Positions 7,309 through 13,932 of a stretch of 21,997 nt of DNA are shown here, piece by piece. Position 1 is the stretch's first letter. Every line of letters starts with the position of its first letter. The DNA comes from JAXGTD01 sp040775095 (GTDB taxonomy: Bacteria > Pseudomonadota > Gammaproteobacteria > Chromatiales > Chromatiaceae), in contig JAXGTD010000064.1 of NCBI GenBank assembly GCA_040775095.1, forward strand, positions 1 through 21,997. Direction: 5' to 3'. Position numbers and translations under genes: made by a program. The notes below the pieces were generated by a model that worked only from the letters and a program-made list of their open reading frames with translations, did no database searches and was not told the origin of the DNA.

Positions 7309-7626
7309 TCAGTCGACCTCGACGATGACATATCGGTTACCGGCGGCCTGGTAATAAGTCCCTCCGCATTGGTACAGCGAGGTGCCGCTGATGACGACCG
7401 TGGCGCAGCCCCGGGGCAAGGTCGCCGCGTACACCGCGGAACGGCGGATGACGCGGCGGGTTGTGCGTCGGGCGACTCCGGCATAGCTCAGCGGGGTCAA
7501 GGGTCTTCCGATCACCGCCTGTGCCTCGGAGAAGACCAGGCCATGCTCGAACGAGACCCCCGAGATCATGGCCGAACCCAGCGCGAAGAGCCCGGTCAGG
7601 GCCACTTTAGCCGTCGATCTGATCAT
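7309..7626 (-). CDS. Small exported protein, paralogue with GRPLTP-SYAGVARRTT segment
   Basis: This 105-residue product opens the DUF2092 operon. A signal-like segment (VALTGLFALGSAMISG) is followed by AQAVIGRPLTPLSYAGVARRTTRR and then a compact C-terminal part with two cysteines: GCATVVISGTSLYQCGGTYYQ. Those cysteines could form a disulfide in the periplasm. It has the best ribosome-binding site of the operon (AGGAGG about 8 nt before ATG). The N-terminal half is paralogous to the protein at 6011-6379, but the C-terminal half is unrelated to that protein's Gly/Val tail. I know no function. The dibasic, Arg-rich end of the shared motif could be a processing or anchoring signal, which is speculation. 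Confidence 0.78.
   Translation of the reverse strand: MIRSTAKVALTGLFALGSAMISGVSFEHGLVFSEAQAVIGRPLTPLSYAGVARRTTRRVIRRSAVYAATLPRGCATVVISGTSLYQCGGTYYQAAGNRYVIVEVD
7464..7512. repeat. Diverged direct repeat, copy 2
   Basis: Partner of the copy at 6211-6259. Both begin TGCGTCGGGCGAC and continue through CCGGCATAGCTCA. It encodes the same peptide segment in the other small exported protein. Confidence 0.6.
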
Positions 7627-8269
7627 TCATCTGCCTCCTCATTTGATTGCTACCTCGGTGTCTGGGGAAAATCGGGCGTCCTGATTCGCCCGGGCGATTC
7701 TATCCCATGACCCGCCTGCCCGCGTTGTTTCGACCGGGGCCACCTCGAGGCGAGCGCGTGTGTCGGCCGCGCCAAATGGCGCGTGGCAGATCCGGCAGCG
7801 CCCCAGCCGGCGGGGATGTCCCGACCGCGATGCATCGATCGTTCGCCGACTGGACCGGCAGCCGCGTGCCCCTTGTTGGGCAGGATGCCCGCCGCGTCGA
7901 TGGGCGCGGTCCGCCCGGCCCGCGCTCAAGATGACGGGCTGACGGGCGGGAGGCAGACGGCGTATCCCGCGCGGCTCTCCGCCGCGCCAGGGCCGGGACG
8001 CGATTCCAGCGTCGTGGATTCTGCGCACTTGGCCAATACGACGCCTGTCTTTTTGCGACAGATCGGCGCCGCTGCCGACCCGGCCACGGCTGGACCGCGA
8101 CAGGGTGGCCCCGGTCGGCAACAGCGAGGCGTGGGTCCGCCGATTCTGGCGGTCTCGCGCGCCGGCTCGGGCCTTGGCGCCGGTCCAGGGGTGTGCCTCT
8201 GCGATTACTGGGCCATGGGCGTGCCAGCCGCGTCGCCGCGACACCTGGCCGCAGCCTGGACGCCGGGAC
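7627..8269. other. Gene-poor region between MarC and the DUF2092 operon
   Basis: About 640 nt lie between the stop of the MarC gene and the start of the 105-residue protein, all expected to be upstream DNA for the DUF2092 operon. Long open frames exist on both strands because of high GC, but their translations are Arg/Pro/Ala/Gly-rich and resemble no family I know. A 12-bp palindrome TCGCCCGGGCGA (7686-7697) lies about 60 nt upstream of the operon start and abuts a -10-like TAGAAT on the minus strand, so it is a candidate operator. The rest could be a decayed gene or an interspersed repeat; I cannot tell which. Confidence 0.45.
7686..7702 (-). promoter_or_regulatory. Candidate -10 box with adjoining palindrome upstream of the DUF2092 operon
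   Basis: The minus strand reads TAGAAT, close to the sigma70 -10 consensus, directly joined to the 12-bp palindrome TCGCCCGGGCGA. It lies about 60-75 nt upstream of the first operon start. I see no good -35 box at the usual distance, which would fit an activator-dependent promoter or chance. Confidence 0.25.
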
Positions 8270-8869
8270 TCAGGGGGTGAACGCATGCAATCCGGTCAGG
8301 GCAAACTGGACCCCCATGGACAGGACGATGAGCCCCATGAGCCGCGAAATCGTATCCCGCAGGAATCCGCCGCCCTGTTCCTCGCGGGCAAGACGCGCCA
8401 CGGAGAGCATGACCAGCCAGGTCACGACCGTTGCCACGACAATGGCGACCAGGGCGGTCGTTGGGAGCCTCAGTTGCGTGTGAGCCGCCGAGATCGTGAT
8501 CACGCCCGTAATGGTCCCAGGGCTGGCGGCGAACAGGATCAGAGGCGTGAGGGACGGGCTCGAAGCCGAGGCGGCAGGCGTGCTTGACACAGATGCCTTG
8601 CCGCTGAGCATGACGAACCCCATCCAGGCCAGGACCCCGCCACCGGCGACCATGAAGGCGTTGAGGGACACGCCAAACAGGTGCAGAACCCGTGTCCCGG
8701 CGAGGGCCGCGGAGACGAGGATCGCGAGGATGGCCAGGGCCGCGTTGGTCGCATCGGCAAACCGGGTGCCGAACGAACGCCCCGCCTCGGCCCGCGCAAA
8801 CAGCATTGCGCAGATCGCGGGGTTCACGAGAGACAATAGGGTGACGATTGCCTGGAGTTGCTCTTTCAT
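8270..8869 (-). CDS. MarC-family integral membrane protein
   Basis: The 199-residue protein belongs to the MarC (UPF0056) family of six-TM inner-membrane proteins. The name comes from the mar locus, but a role in antibiotic resistance was not upheld and the function is unknown. Family signs are the N-terminal LLSLVNPAICAMLF, a central GVSLNAFMVAGGGVLAWMGFVML, the PLILFAASPGTITGVIT segment, and the C-terminal ISRLMGLIVLSMGVQFALTG. ATG at 8869 is preceded by GGAGG about 9-10 nt upstream. It is a single gene, divergent from the metal exporter across a 325-nt gap. Many relatives read NPxGxxPxF near the N-terminus; here the first motif is NPAICAMLF, a small deviation. Confidence 0.9.
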   Translation of the reverse strand: MKEQLQAIVTLLSLVNPAICAMLFARAEAGRSFGTRFADATNAALAILAILVSAALAGTRVLHLFGVSLNAFMVAGGGVLAWMGFVMLSGKASVSSTPAASASSPSLTPLILFAASPGTITGVITISAAHTQLRLPTTALVAIVVATVVTWLVMLSVARLAREEQGGGFLRDTISRLMGLIVLSMGVQFALTGLHAFTP

Positions 8870-9194
8870 CCGTGCAAACCCTCCGGTTCAACTGCTCACG
8901 TCTGTGATCCCAATCCCCTTCCCCGGCGCCTTCGGCGCCAGTCCACGCATCGGCTGGTGGGCGGGGTGCAGTCTAGCAGCAATCCCCGCGGGTTGTGTGC
9001 CACCCCCAACAGTGCCGGGGGGCGGACCGTTCCGGCCATCCCGCCGAGTCGCCCGCGGGCCCCCGATGCGAGCACCCCGTTGCGGCCGCGACAGGGTTTG
9101 ATACCCTGGTGGGACTGGCCCGCACGTCTCGGATCGGGGTGTGTGCGCCACAACAATGTCCCGCGGGGCCCGCGGCGACTGGAGTCATGTAGCG
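8870..9194. promoter_or_regulatory. Divergent promoter region between marC-like and dmeF-like genes
   Basis: No gene is convincing in these 325 nt. They hold the perfect 6-bp hairpin GGCGCC-TTC-GGCGCC (8925-8939) on the marC side and three copies of CCCGCGGG (8985-8992, 9052-9059, 9160-9167). The last copy is part of a larger inverted repeat, CCGCGGG at 9161-9167 and CCCGCGG at 9169-9175, ending 5 nt before the dmeF-like ribosome-binding site GGAG (9181-9184). The last structure could be an operator or a translation-controlling hairpin. I do not see an RcnR/DmeR-type regulator gene nearby. Confidence 0.4.
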
Positions 9195-10139
9195 ATGCAC
9201 ACGCAAGACCTGTCTGCCTGGACCCACGAGCACCTGTTCGACGAGGGTAGCCACGCGGCGGAGCGGGGCACCCGGGCGGTCATGTGGATCACCGCGGCCA
9301 TGATGGTCGTGGAGATCACCGCCGGCTGGTGGCTCAACTCCATGGCGCTGCTTGCCGATGGCTGGCACATGAGCTCACATGCGGTTGCCATCGGCCTGAG
9401 TGCCTTTGCCTACGCCGCCGCCCGGCGCTATGCCCACGACGCGCGATTTGCCTTCGGCACCTGGAAGATCGAGGTGCTTGGGGGTTTCGCGAGCGCCGTC
9501 TTCCTGCTCGGGGTCGTCGCGTTGATGGTCGTCGGATCGCTCGAGCGGCTCTTCTCACCCCAGCCAATCCATTACCAGGAGGCGATCGCCATCGCCGCCC
9601 TCGGCCTGCTGGTCAATGTCGTCTGCGCGGTGATCCTGGGCCGCGCCCACGATCACGACCACCACCATGACGGCCACGCACACCACGGCCCGGTCGAGCA
9701 TCAGGACCTGAACCTGAGGGCGGCCTATCTCCACGTCATCGCCGACGCCGCCACCTCCGTTCTCGCGCTGGTCGCACTCACCGGCGGCTGGCTGTATGGG
9801 TGGTCATGGCTCGACCCGGCCATGGGGATCGTCGGCGCCGTGTTGGTCGGTATCTGGGCGAAGAACCTGCTCCGCGAAACCGGCAAGGTCCTGCTCGATC
9901 GGGAGATGGACCATCCGGTGGTCGAGGAGATCCGTCAAGCCGTCGAGACCGGGCCGGACGCGGGGCACACCCGCGTTGCCGATCTGCATGTCTGGCGTGT
10001 TGGCAAACGCTCCTATGCCTGCGCGCTGAGCGTCGTCACACACGACCCGTCGCTGAATGCCGATCGCGTGCGCGAGCAGCTCGCCGTGCACGAGGAGATC
10101 GTCCACTCGACGATCGAGATCCATCAATGCCCTGCCTGA
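9195..10139 (+). CDS. dmeF: Cation diffusion facilitator, DmeF-like divalent metal exporter
   Basis: This 314-residue inner-membrane protein is a CDF transporter that would export divalent metal ions using the proton gradient. DmeF relatives act on Co2+, with effects on Ni2+ or other metals. It has about six TM segments. Metal site residues in TM2 are Asp55, His58 and His62 (DGWHMSSH), and in TM5 His180 and Asp184 (HVIAD). A His/Asp-rich cytoplasmic loop (152-169, HDHDHHHDGHAHH) is followed by TM5-6 and a C-terminal cytoplasmic domain ending in TIEIHQCPA. The ATG at 9195 is chosen over an upstream in-frame Met because GGAG (9181-9184) precedes it and the upstream extension is not family-like. 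The His ligand in TM2 (HxxxH rather than the HxxxD of zinc-type members) favours the DmeF group. It is convergent with the two-component genes to its right. Confidence 0.88.
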   Translation: MHTQDLSAWTHEHLFDEGSHAAERGTRAVMWITAAMMVVEITAGWWLNSMALLADGWHMSSHAVAIGLSAFAYAAARRYAHDARFAFGTWKIEVLGGFASAVFLLGVVALMVVGSLERLFSPQPIHYQEAIAIAALGLLVNVVCAVILGRAHDHDHHHDGHAHHGPVEHQDLNLRAAYLHVIADAATSVLALVALTGGWLYGWSWLDPAMGIVGAVLVGIWAKNLLRETGKVLLDREMDHPVVEEIRQAVETGPDAGHTRVADLHVWRVGKRSYACALSVVTHDPSLNADRVREQLAVHEEIVHSTIEIHQCPA

Positions 10140-10224
10140 GAGTGAGAGGGGGCCGATTTATCAGGCCTCCCGCGCGGGTTTGGGATGGCGGAATCGGGGA
10201 ATCGCACGGCTCGGATCTCGAGCT

Positions 10225-10249
10225 GATTCGACTCCTGGAGCATCGAATC
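10225..10249. terminator. Hairpin between convergent exporter and histidine kinase genes
   Basis: GATTCGA (10225-10231) and TCGAATC (10243-10249) form a perfect 7-bp stem, and the 11-nt loop can pair further (CTC with GAG). A second GC palindrome, CCCGCGCGGG (10169-10178), is followed by TTT. Their position in a 125-nt gap between convergent genes makes a two-way terminator region likely, though U-tracts are poor. Confidence 0.45.
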
Positions 10250-10264
10250 GGTGCCCTCACGATG

Positions 10265-11650
10265 CTACCGGGGGAGTGACAGCTCGGCCACCAGGCCGCC
10301 TCCAGGGCGGTTTGTCAGGAGCAGATCGCCGCCATGGGCCCTTGCAATGTTGCGGGCAATGCCGAGCCCCAGCCCGTTGCCGCCCGAGTCTCGTCCGCGC
10401 GAGCTCTCCAGCCGGAAGAAGGGCTCGAAGACCCGCTCAAGTGCCTCCGACGGAATCCCCGGACCGCGATCGGCGATGATGAGGGTCACCGTGTTATCCG
10501 AGTCCTTGGCCTCGATCTCCGCCTGCCCACCGTAGCGCAGGGCGTTGTCCAGCAGATTCCCGATGCAGCGCTTCAACGCCAGCGGCCTGGCCCGGTAGGG
10601 ACTCGCGATGCGGCCGGTGAGCCGAACGCGCCCCCCTCCTTCCTCGGCATCATCGCGCAGGCTCTCGAGCAGGGCCATGAGGTCCAGGGGCCGGGCCTCC
10701 TCCCGGCTCTCGGTGCCGCGCATGAAGTCCAGCGTGGCGTCCACCATCGCGCGCATGTCGTCCACGTCGCAGCGGATCTTCTCGCCCAGATCCTCGTCCT
10801 CGAGCAGGTCGGCGCGCAAGCGGATCCGCGTGAGGGGGGTCTTCAGGTCGTGGGAGACGGCGGCCAGTATCCTCGCCCTGTCCTCAACAAAGCGGCCGAT
10901 TCGTTCCTGCATGGTGTTGAAGGCGCGCGAGGTCTCGGCGACTTCCACCGGGCCGGTCTCCGGCAGCGGGGGGCGGTGGATGTCTTTGCCCAGGGCATCG
11001 GCCGCTTGCCGCAGCTGGCTCAGTGGGCGCACCACCCAACGCACTGCGATCAGGGATAAGGCCGTGACACCAGCCAGCAGGATGCCCAGGGCGATCAGCA
11101 CCTGCATCGGCCAGGCGAAAAGCTCCCCCGGTATCCGACGCTCGAAGACCACCCAGCTCCCGTCATGCAGCCGCACCTGGACCAGGAAGCGGCTTGCCAT
11201 GGCATGCTGCCCACGCATCATCGGCCTCCGGGCCCCGCCCATTCCCCTCATGGGGCCATGGGGCATCGGTCCGGACATGACAAATCCTCCGAGCGCCACG
11301 CGCAGATCCGCTGCCGGGCCGAGGCGCGCTCGTAGCTGCCGATAGACGAGCTGGGCCCCTGCTGACCGGCTGTCCGCTACCGCGTCGTCGTGCGGCTCGC
11401 CCGCCAGCCCGATCTGTGTCTGTGCGCTGCTTAACAGGGGAAGCAGCCGCTCGCGCTCGGGTGGCGACAAGGCGTCAAGCAGTCGGACGATGCCGACGGT
11501 GCGCTCGATCACGTCGCTATGGACCGTTTCGTAGATGATGCGGCCGCGGTCGTACATCTGTACGCCAGCCGAGAGGAGGACCGTCGCGGTTAGCCCCGCG
11601 AGCAGCACGAGCGTCAAGCGCCCGAACAGGGATTTCGGCAACAGGTGCAT
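10265..11650 (-). CDS. Two-component sensor histidine kinase (EnvZ-like) with Met-rich periplasmic domain
   Basis: This 461-residue inner-membrane kinase would sense a periplasmic signal and phosphorylate the response regulator encoded 13 nt upstream. TM1 spans about 12-32 and TM2 about 183-203, with a HAMP segment around 205-255. DHp motif AAVSHDLKTPLTRIRL carries phospho-acceptor His267. The N-box is NLLDNALRYG (365-374), G1 DRGPGIP (394-400) and G2 GGNGLGLGIA (423-432). The periplasmic domain contains an unusual tract at residues 125-151 with seven Met and two His among Gly, Pro and Arg (MSGPMPHGPMRGMGG and onward). Such tracts can bind Cu(I) or Ag(I) in other proteins, and similar tracts occur in the two genes read divergently. 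A metal signal is therefore the leading guess. The start ATG follows the regulator stop closely, so the two are one operon. Confidence 0.93.
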   Translation of the reverse strand: MHLLPKSLFGRLTLVLLAGLTATVLLSAGVQMYDRGRIIYETVHSDVIERTVGIVRLLDALSPPERERLLPLLSSAQTQIGLAGEPHDDAVADSRSAGAQLVYRQLRARLGPAADLRVALGGFVMSGPMPHGPMRGMGGARRPMMRGQHAMASRFLVQVRLHDGSWVVFERRIPGELFAWPMQVLIALGILLAGVTALSLIAVRWVVRPLSQLRQAADALGKDIHRPPLPETGPVEVAETSRAFNTMQERIGRFVEDRARILAAVSHDLKTPLTRIRLRADLLEDEDLGEKIRCDVDDMRAMVDATLDFMRGTESREEARPLDLMALLESLRDDAEEGGGRVRLTGRIASPYRARPLALKRCIGNLLDNALRYGGQAEIEAKDSDNTVTLIIADRGPGIPSEALERVFEPFFRLESSRGRDSGGNGLGLGIARNIARAHGGDLLLTNRPGGGLVAELSLPR

Positions 11651-11663
11651 GGCCGAGCTGGTG

Positions 11664-12389
11664 CTAACGGACCGCCGTGACCCGGGCAGCGAGCATGTAG
11701 CCGTGTCCGCGAACCGTCTTGATGAGCTCGGGCTCGCGGGCGTCGTCGCTCAGGTGTCTGCGCAGCCGGCCGACAAGCACGTCGACGCTGCGGTCGAACG
11801 CGTGCGCCTCGCGCCCCTGGGTCAGCTCGAGTAGCTGATCGCGGGTCAGCGCCCGGTTGGGATGAGTCAACAACACCTGAAGCAGTCGAAATTCAGCCTG
11901 GCTGAGGGGGACGACCACCTGGTCCGGCGAGGTCAGGTGCTGGGTACGGGTGTCCAATACCCAGCCGTTGAAGGTCAGCCCCTCGGGGCTGTCCGCCAGC
12001 GGGTCGAAGGGCAGATCGCGCGCCCGACGCAGCACAACCTTGATGCGTGCGAGCAACTCGCGGGCGCTGAAAGGTTTGGCCAGGTAGTCGTCGGCGCCCA
12101 TCTCCAGGCCCAGCACCCTGTCCATCTCGTCGCCCCGGGCGGTGAGCATGATCACCGGGATCTTGGAGCGCGCGCGCAGGTCGCGGCAAAGCTCCAGGCC
12201 ATCGGTCCCCGGCAACATCAAGTCCAGCACGATCAGGGCAATCTTGACCCGGTCGAGGGTCATCCACATCCCGCCCCCGTCGGCGACGGCGCTCACCTGG
12301 TAGCCGTTCTTCTCCAGGTACTGCTTGAGCAGATGACGGATCTCGGGGTCGTCATCCACCACCAGGATGTGGTCCGAGGTGCTGGTCAT
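11664..12389 (-). CDS. OmpR-family response regulator
   Basis: This 241-residue cytoplasmic transcription factor is the partner of the kinase downstream. The receiver domain shows the acidic pair in LVVDDDPEIR, phospho-acceptor Asp56 (IVLDLMLPGTDG), Thr83 (MLTARG) and Lys105 (LAKPFSARE). The C-terminal winged helix carries LSQAEFRLLQVLLTHP, LTRDQLLELTQGR, DRSVDVLVGRLRRHL and IKTVRGHGYML, typical of OmpR/RstA/TorR relatives. The start at 12389 (MTSTSDHILVVDDD) places the receiver at the usual distance from the N-terminus; an upstream in-frame Met would add 52 residues with no similarity. It is divergent from the Spy-like gene, and the 214-nt gap holds GTTAC-type direct repeats suited to an OmpR-family dimer, suggesting self-regulation and control of the Spy-like/cytochrome genes. 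Confidence 0.94.
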   Translation of the reverse strand: MTSTSDHILVVDDDPEIRHLLKQYLEKNGYQVSAVADGGGMWMTLDRVKIALIVLDLMLPGTDGLELCRDLRARSKIPVIMLTARGDEMDRVLGLEMGADDYLAKPFSARELLARIKVVLRRARDLPFDPLADSPEGLTFNGWVLDTRTQHLTSPDQVVVPLSQAEFRLLQVLLTHPNRALTRDQLLELTQGREAHAFDRSVDVLVGRLRRHLSDDAREPELIKTVRGHGYMLAARVTAVR

Positions 12390-12603
12390 GCAACGCACTG
12401 TAGCCGATTTTCGGCCGTGGGCGGACCCAACGCGTAACTCTGGGTAAGCCGGGGCGCGGCTGTTACATGGGGTTACAGAAAGGCGGCCCGGGGACATTCT
12501 CCGCTTACACGCGGCAGCTGTAATAGGTCTGTGGCCGGATAGCAAACGATCGACGTCCGTTCACAGTCCCATGATCTCGCAGCGCAAGTATTTGGAGCGT
12601 CCC
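12390..12603. promoter_or_regulatory. Divergent promoter with GTTAC/GTAAC repeat array, candidate response-regulator operator
   Basis: GTTACA occurs at 12462-12467 and 12472-12477, exactly 10 bp apart; together they include TACAT-GGG-GTTACA (12464-12477), which matches the E. coli RstA box TACATNTNGTTACA at all but one defined position. A second pair, GTAAC (12434-12438) and GTAAG (12444-12448), also 10 bp apart, reads as CTTAC/GTTAC on the other strand, so the two pairs face opposite ways. A third element is the inverted repeat TTACA (12505-12509) / TGTAA (12519-12523). OmpR-family regulators bind such tandem half-sites. The first two pairs lie nearer the regulator gene, the third nearer the Spy-like gene. 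Confidence 0.6.
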
Positions 12604-13143
12604 ATGCAACAGTCAGGTAACAAGCTAGTAGGTCTGGTGGTCATGTCGGCCCTCGCCGTGGGGGCAACCACCGGGGTCCTCGCCGCTGGCGACCAGGCGA
12701 GGAGCGGCAGGTCTGGCACCGCTTGTCCCGGCATGATGGGCGGACCCGGCATGATGGGCGGACCCGGCATGATGGGAGCACCGGGCATGATGGGAGGACC
12801 GGGCATGATGACTGTCTCAGTCGCCGACGCCAGCGCGCGCCTTGCTGATGTCAAGAAGGAGCTGGAGATCGCCCCGGCCCAGGAGACCGCATGGAAGGCC
12901 TATGAGCAGGCCGCGGTCGGTCAGCTCGCCATGAGGGATGCCCACCGTCAGGCCATGATGAACGGCCCGATGCCACCCGCACCGAGCCAGCGAGCGGCGA
13001 TGTACCAGCAGGGTACTGCAGCCAGGCAACAAACGGCCGACGCCACCGAGGCCCTGTACCAGGTGCTGACCCCTGAGCAGAAGACCAAGGCCGATAACCT
13101 GCTCATGCCCTGTCCGGGCTTGGCCACGGGGCGGATGCAGTAG
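12604..13143 (+). CDS. Spy/CpxP-like (LTXXQ) periplasmic protein with PGMMGG repeats
   Basis: The 179-residue protein has a signal peptide (LVVMSALAVGATTGVLAAG) and a helical C-terminal half ending in LTPEQKTKAD, the LTXXQ signature of the Spy/CpxP family. These are periplasmic chaperones or metal-responsive proteins; relatives are induced by copper, zinc or envelope stress. Between them lie almost five copies of Pro-Gly-Met-Met-Gly-Gly (43-69) next to Cys41, and a second Met cluster HRQAMMNGPM (114-123). The start at 12604 is set by GGAG (12594-12597), 6 nt upstream; an in-frame ATG at 12571 would spoil the signal peptide. It is the first gene read away from the two-component operon, with the cytochrome gene close behind. 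Periplasmic metal buffering or sensing support is inferred from the Met tracts and context. Confidence 0.85.
   Translation: MQQSGNKLVGLVVMSALAVGATTGVLAAGDQARSGRSGTACPGMMGGPGMMGGPGMMGAPGMMGGPGMMTVSVADASARLADVKKELEIAPAQETAWKAYEQAAVGQLAMRDAHRQAMMNGPMPPAPSQRAAMYQQGTAARQQTADATEALYQVLTPEQKTKADNLLMPCPGLATGRMQ
12727..12810 (+). repeat. 18-bp tandem repeat encoding PGMMGG
   Basis: Four full 18-bp units (12727-12744, 12745-12762, 12763-12780, 12781-12798) plus a 12-bp partial unit. The first two are identical; the third and fourth differ by a few bases. The unit is in frame within the Spy-like gene, so copy number changes would lengthen or shorten the Met-rich segment without a frameshift. Confidence 0.9.
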
Positions 13144-13155
13144 CAGAAGGGCGTC

Positions 13156-13812
13156 GTGCCGGACCAAAAAAGGGCGACCGGGTTGGTGCGAGCCCTTGGT
13201 ATGAGAGCGATGGACATCATGACGACGAAGCCAGTCAACCTGACGCAGTCCATGGCGACAGGCGGAGTTGGCGCCTTGCTCGGCGCGCTGGCCCTGTTGC
13301 TAACCGCCGGGATGCTGCCCGGATGCACCTCTGCTCCCCCGCGGCCGGGATGGGGCCCCGCGCCTGGGACACCACCGGCGATGGGCCGACATGGTCGCGG
13401 AATGAGGATGGGCGGCCCCGGCATGATGCGTGGCCCCGGCGCCATGGGCCCGGTCAGTGTGCAGCGTCACCGTCAGGCCATGATGGGCGGTGTACCGGCC
13501 CCGTACGGTGGCCTGAGCGACCCGTTGCCGAAGACGGCAGCGACGCTTGCCGCTGGCCAGAGCCTGTATGCCGCCAACTGCGCTACCTGCCATGGCACTT
13601 CCGGTGCGGGTGACGGGCCGGCGGCCGCGGGACTCTCGCCCGCGCCGGCAAACCTGCGCGCCCTTGCCCATAGCCCGATGGGACGTGACGACTACCTGAT
13701 GTGGGCCATCAGCGCGGGCGGCACCGCGTATGGCACGGCCATGCCCGCGTTCGCGGATGCCCTTTCCGAGGACGCGCGCTGGCAGATCGTCCGCTATTTA
13801 CAGACCCTGTGA
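13156..13812 (+). CDS. Lipoprotein c-type cytochrome with Met-rich linker
   Basis: The product is a single-haem class I cytochrome c of the cbb3-subunit type, predicted to be lipid-anchored in the periplasm. A signal peptide ends in lipobox LPGC (Cys57 counting from GTG at 13156). The haem site is CATCH (Cys142, Cys145, His146) and the likely axial Met is in GTAMPAF (Met196). Between anchor and haem domain lies a Met/Gly/Pro/Arg-rich linker (MGRHGRGMRMGGPGMMRGPGAMG). It also carries HRQAMMGG (105-112), a motif shared with the Spy-like neighbour, where 18 nt are identical. The start is uncertain: GTG at 13156 gives a long N-region, while ATGs at 13201, 13210 and 13252 are possible and 13252 gives the most usual lipoprotein signal length. 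It follows the Spy-like gene by 12 nt or more, so one operon is likely. Confidence 0.88.
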   Translation: MPDQKRATGLVRALGMRAMDIMTTKPVNLTQSMATGGVGALLGALALLLTAGMLPGCTSAPPRPGWGPAPGTPPAMGRHGRGMRMGGPGMMRGPGAMGPVSVQRHRQAMMGGVPAPYGGLSDPLPKTAATLAAGQSLYAANCATCHGTSGAGDGPAAAGLSPAPANLRALAHSPMGRDDYLMWAISAGGTAYGTAMPAFADALSEDARWQIVRYLQTL

Positions 13813-13932
13813 TCAGGACGGCATCGATCAAGGGGACTGCCCGCGGGGCGCCGCGAAGACCGGGCCTGGCCGGGAAGATTCCCGGGGGGCTCGTAAACAC
13901 GGACGGGTGGAATCACCCATTGGAGGTCGATC
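13813..13932. other. Short spacer after the cytochrome gene
   Basis: This 120-nt spacer separates the cytochrome stop from the possible small ORF. It contains GC-rich imperfect dyads (around GGGCCTGGCCGGGAAGATTC) but no U-tract, so the downstream genes could still be read from the Spy-like promoter. Confidence 0.3.

Noticed and set aside
7639..8286. 215-codon minus-strand frame in the gap upstream of the DUF2092 operon
   Set aside because: Arg/Ala/Gly-rich with no domain, overlaps the end of the MarC gene in another frame, and has no clear ribosome-binding site; kept only as an unexplained region.
8985..9167. Three CCCGCGGG sites as a specific operator array
   Set aside because: Spacing is irregular and the same 8-mer occurs elsewhere in this GC-rich window, so chance is likely.
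8940..9194. NiCo-type riboswitch before the metal exporter
   Set aside because: I could not fit the multi-helix junction; only simple dyads and GC repeats are visible.
11430..11460. GGAAGCAGCC similar to the 4.5S RNA core
   Set aside because: It lies inside the kinase coding sequence and lacks the rest of the SRP RNA hairpin.
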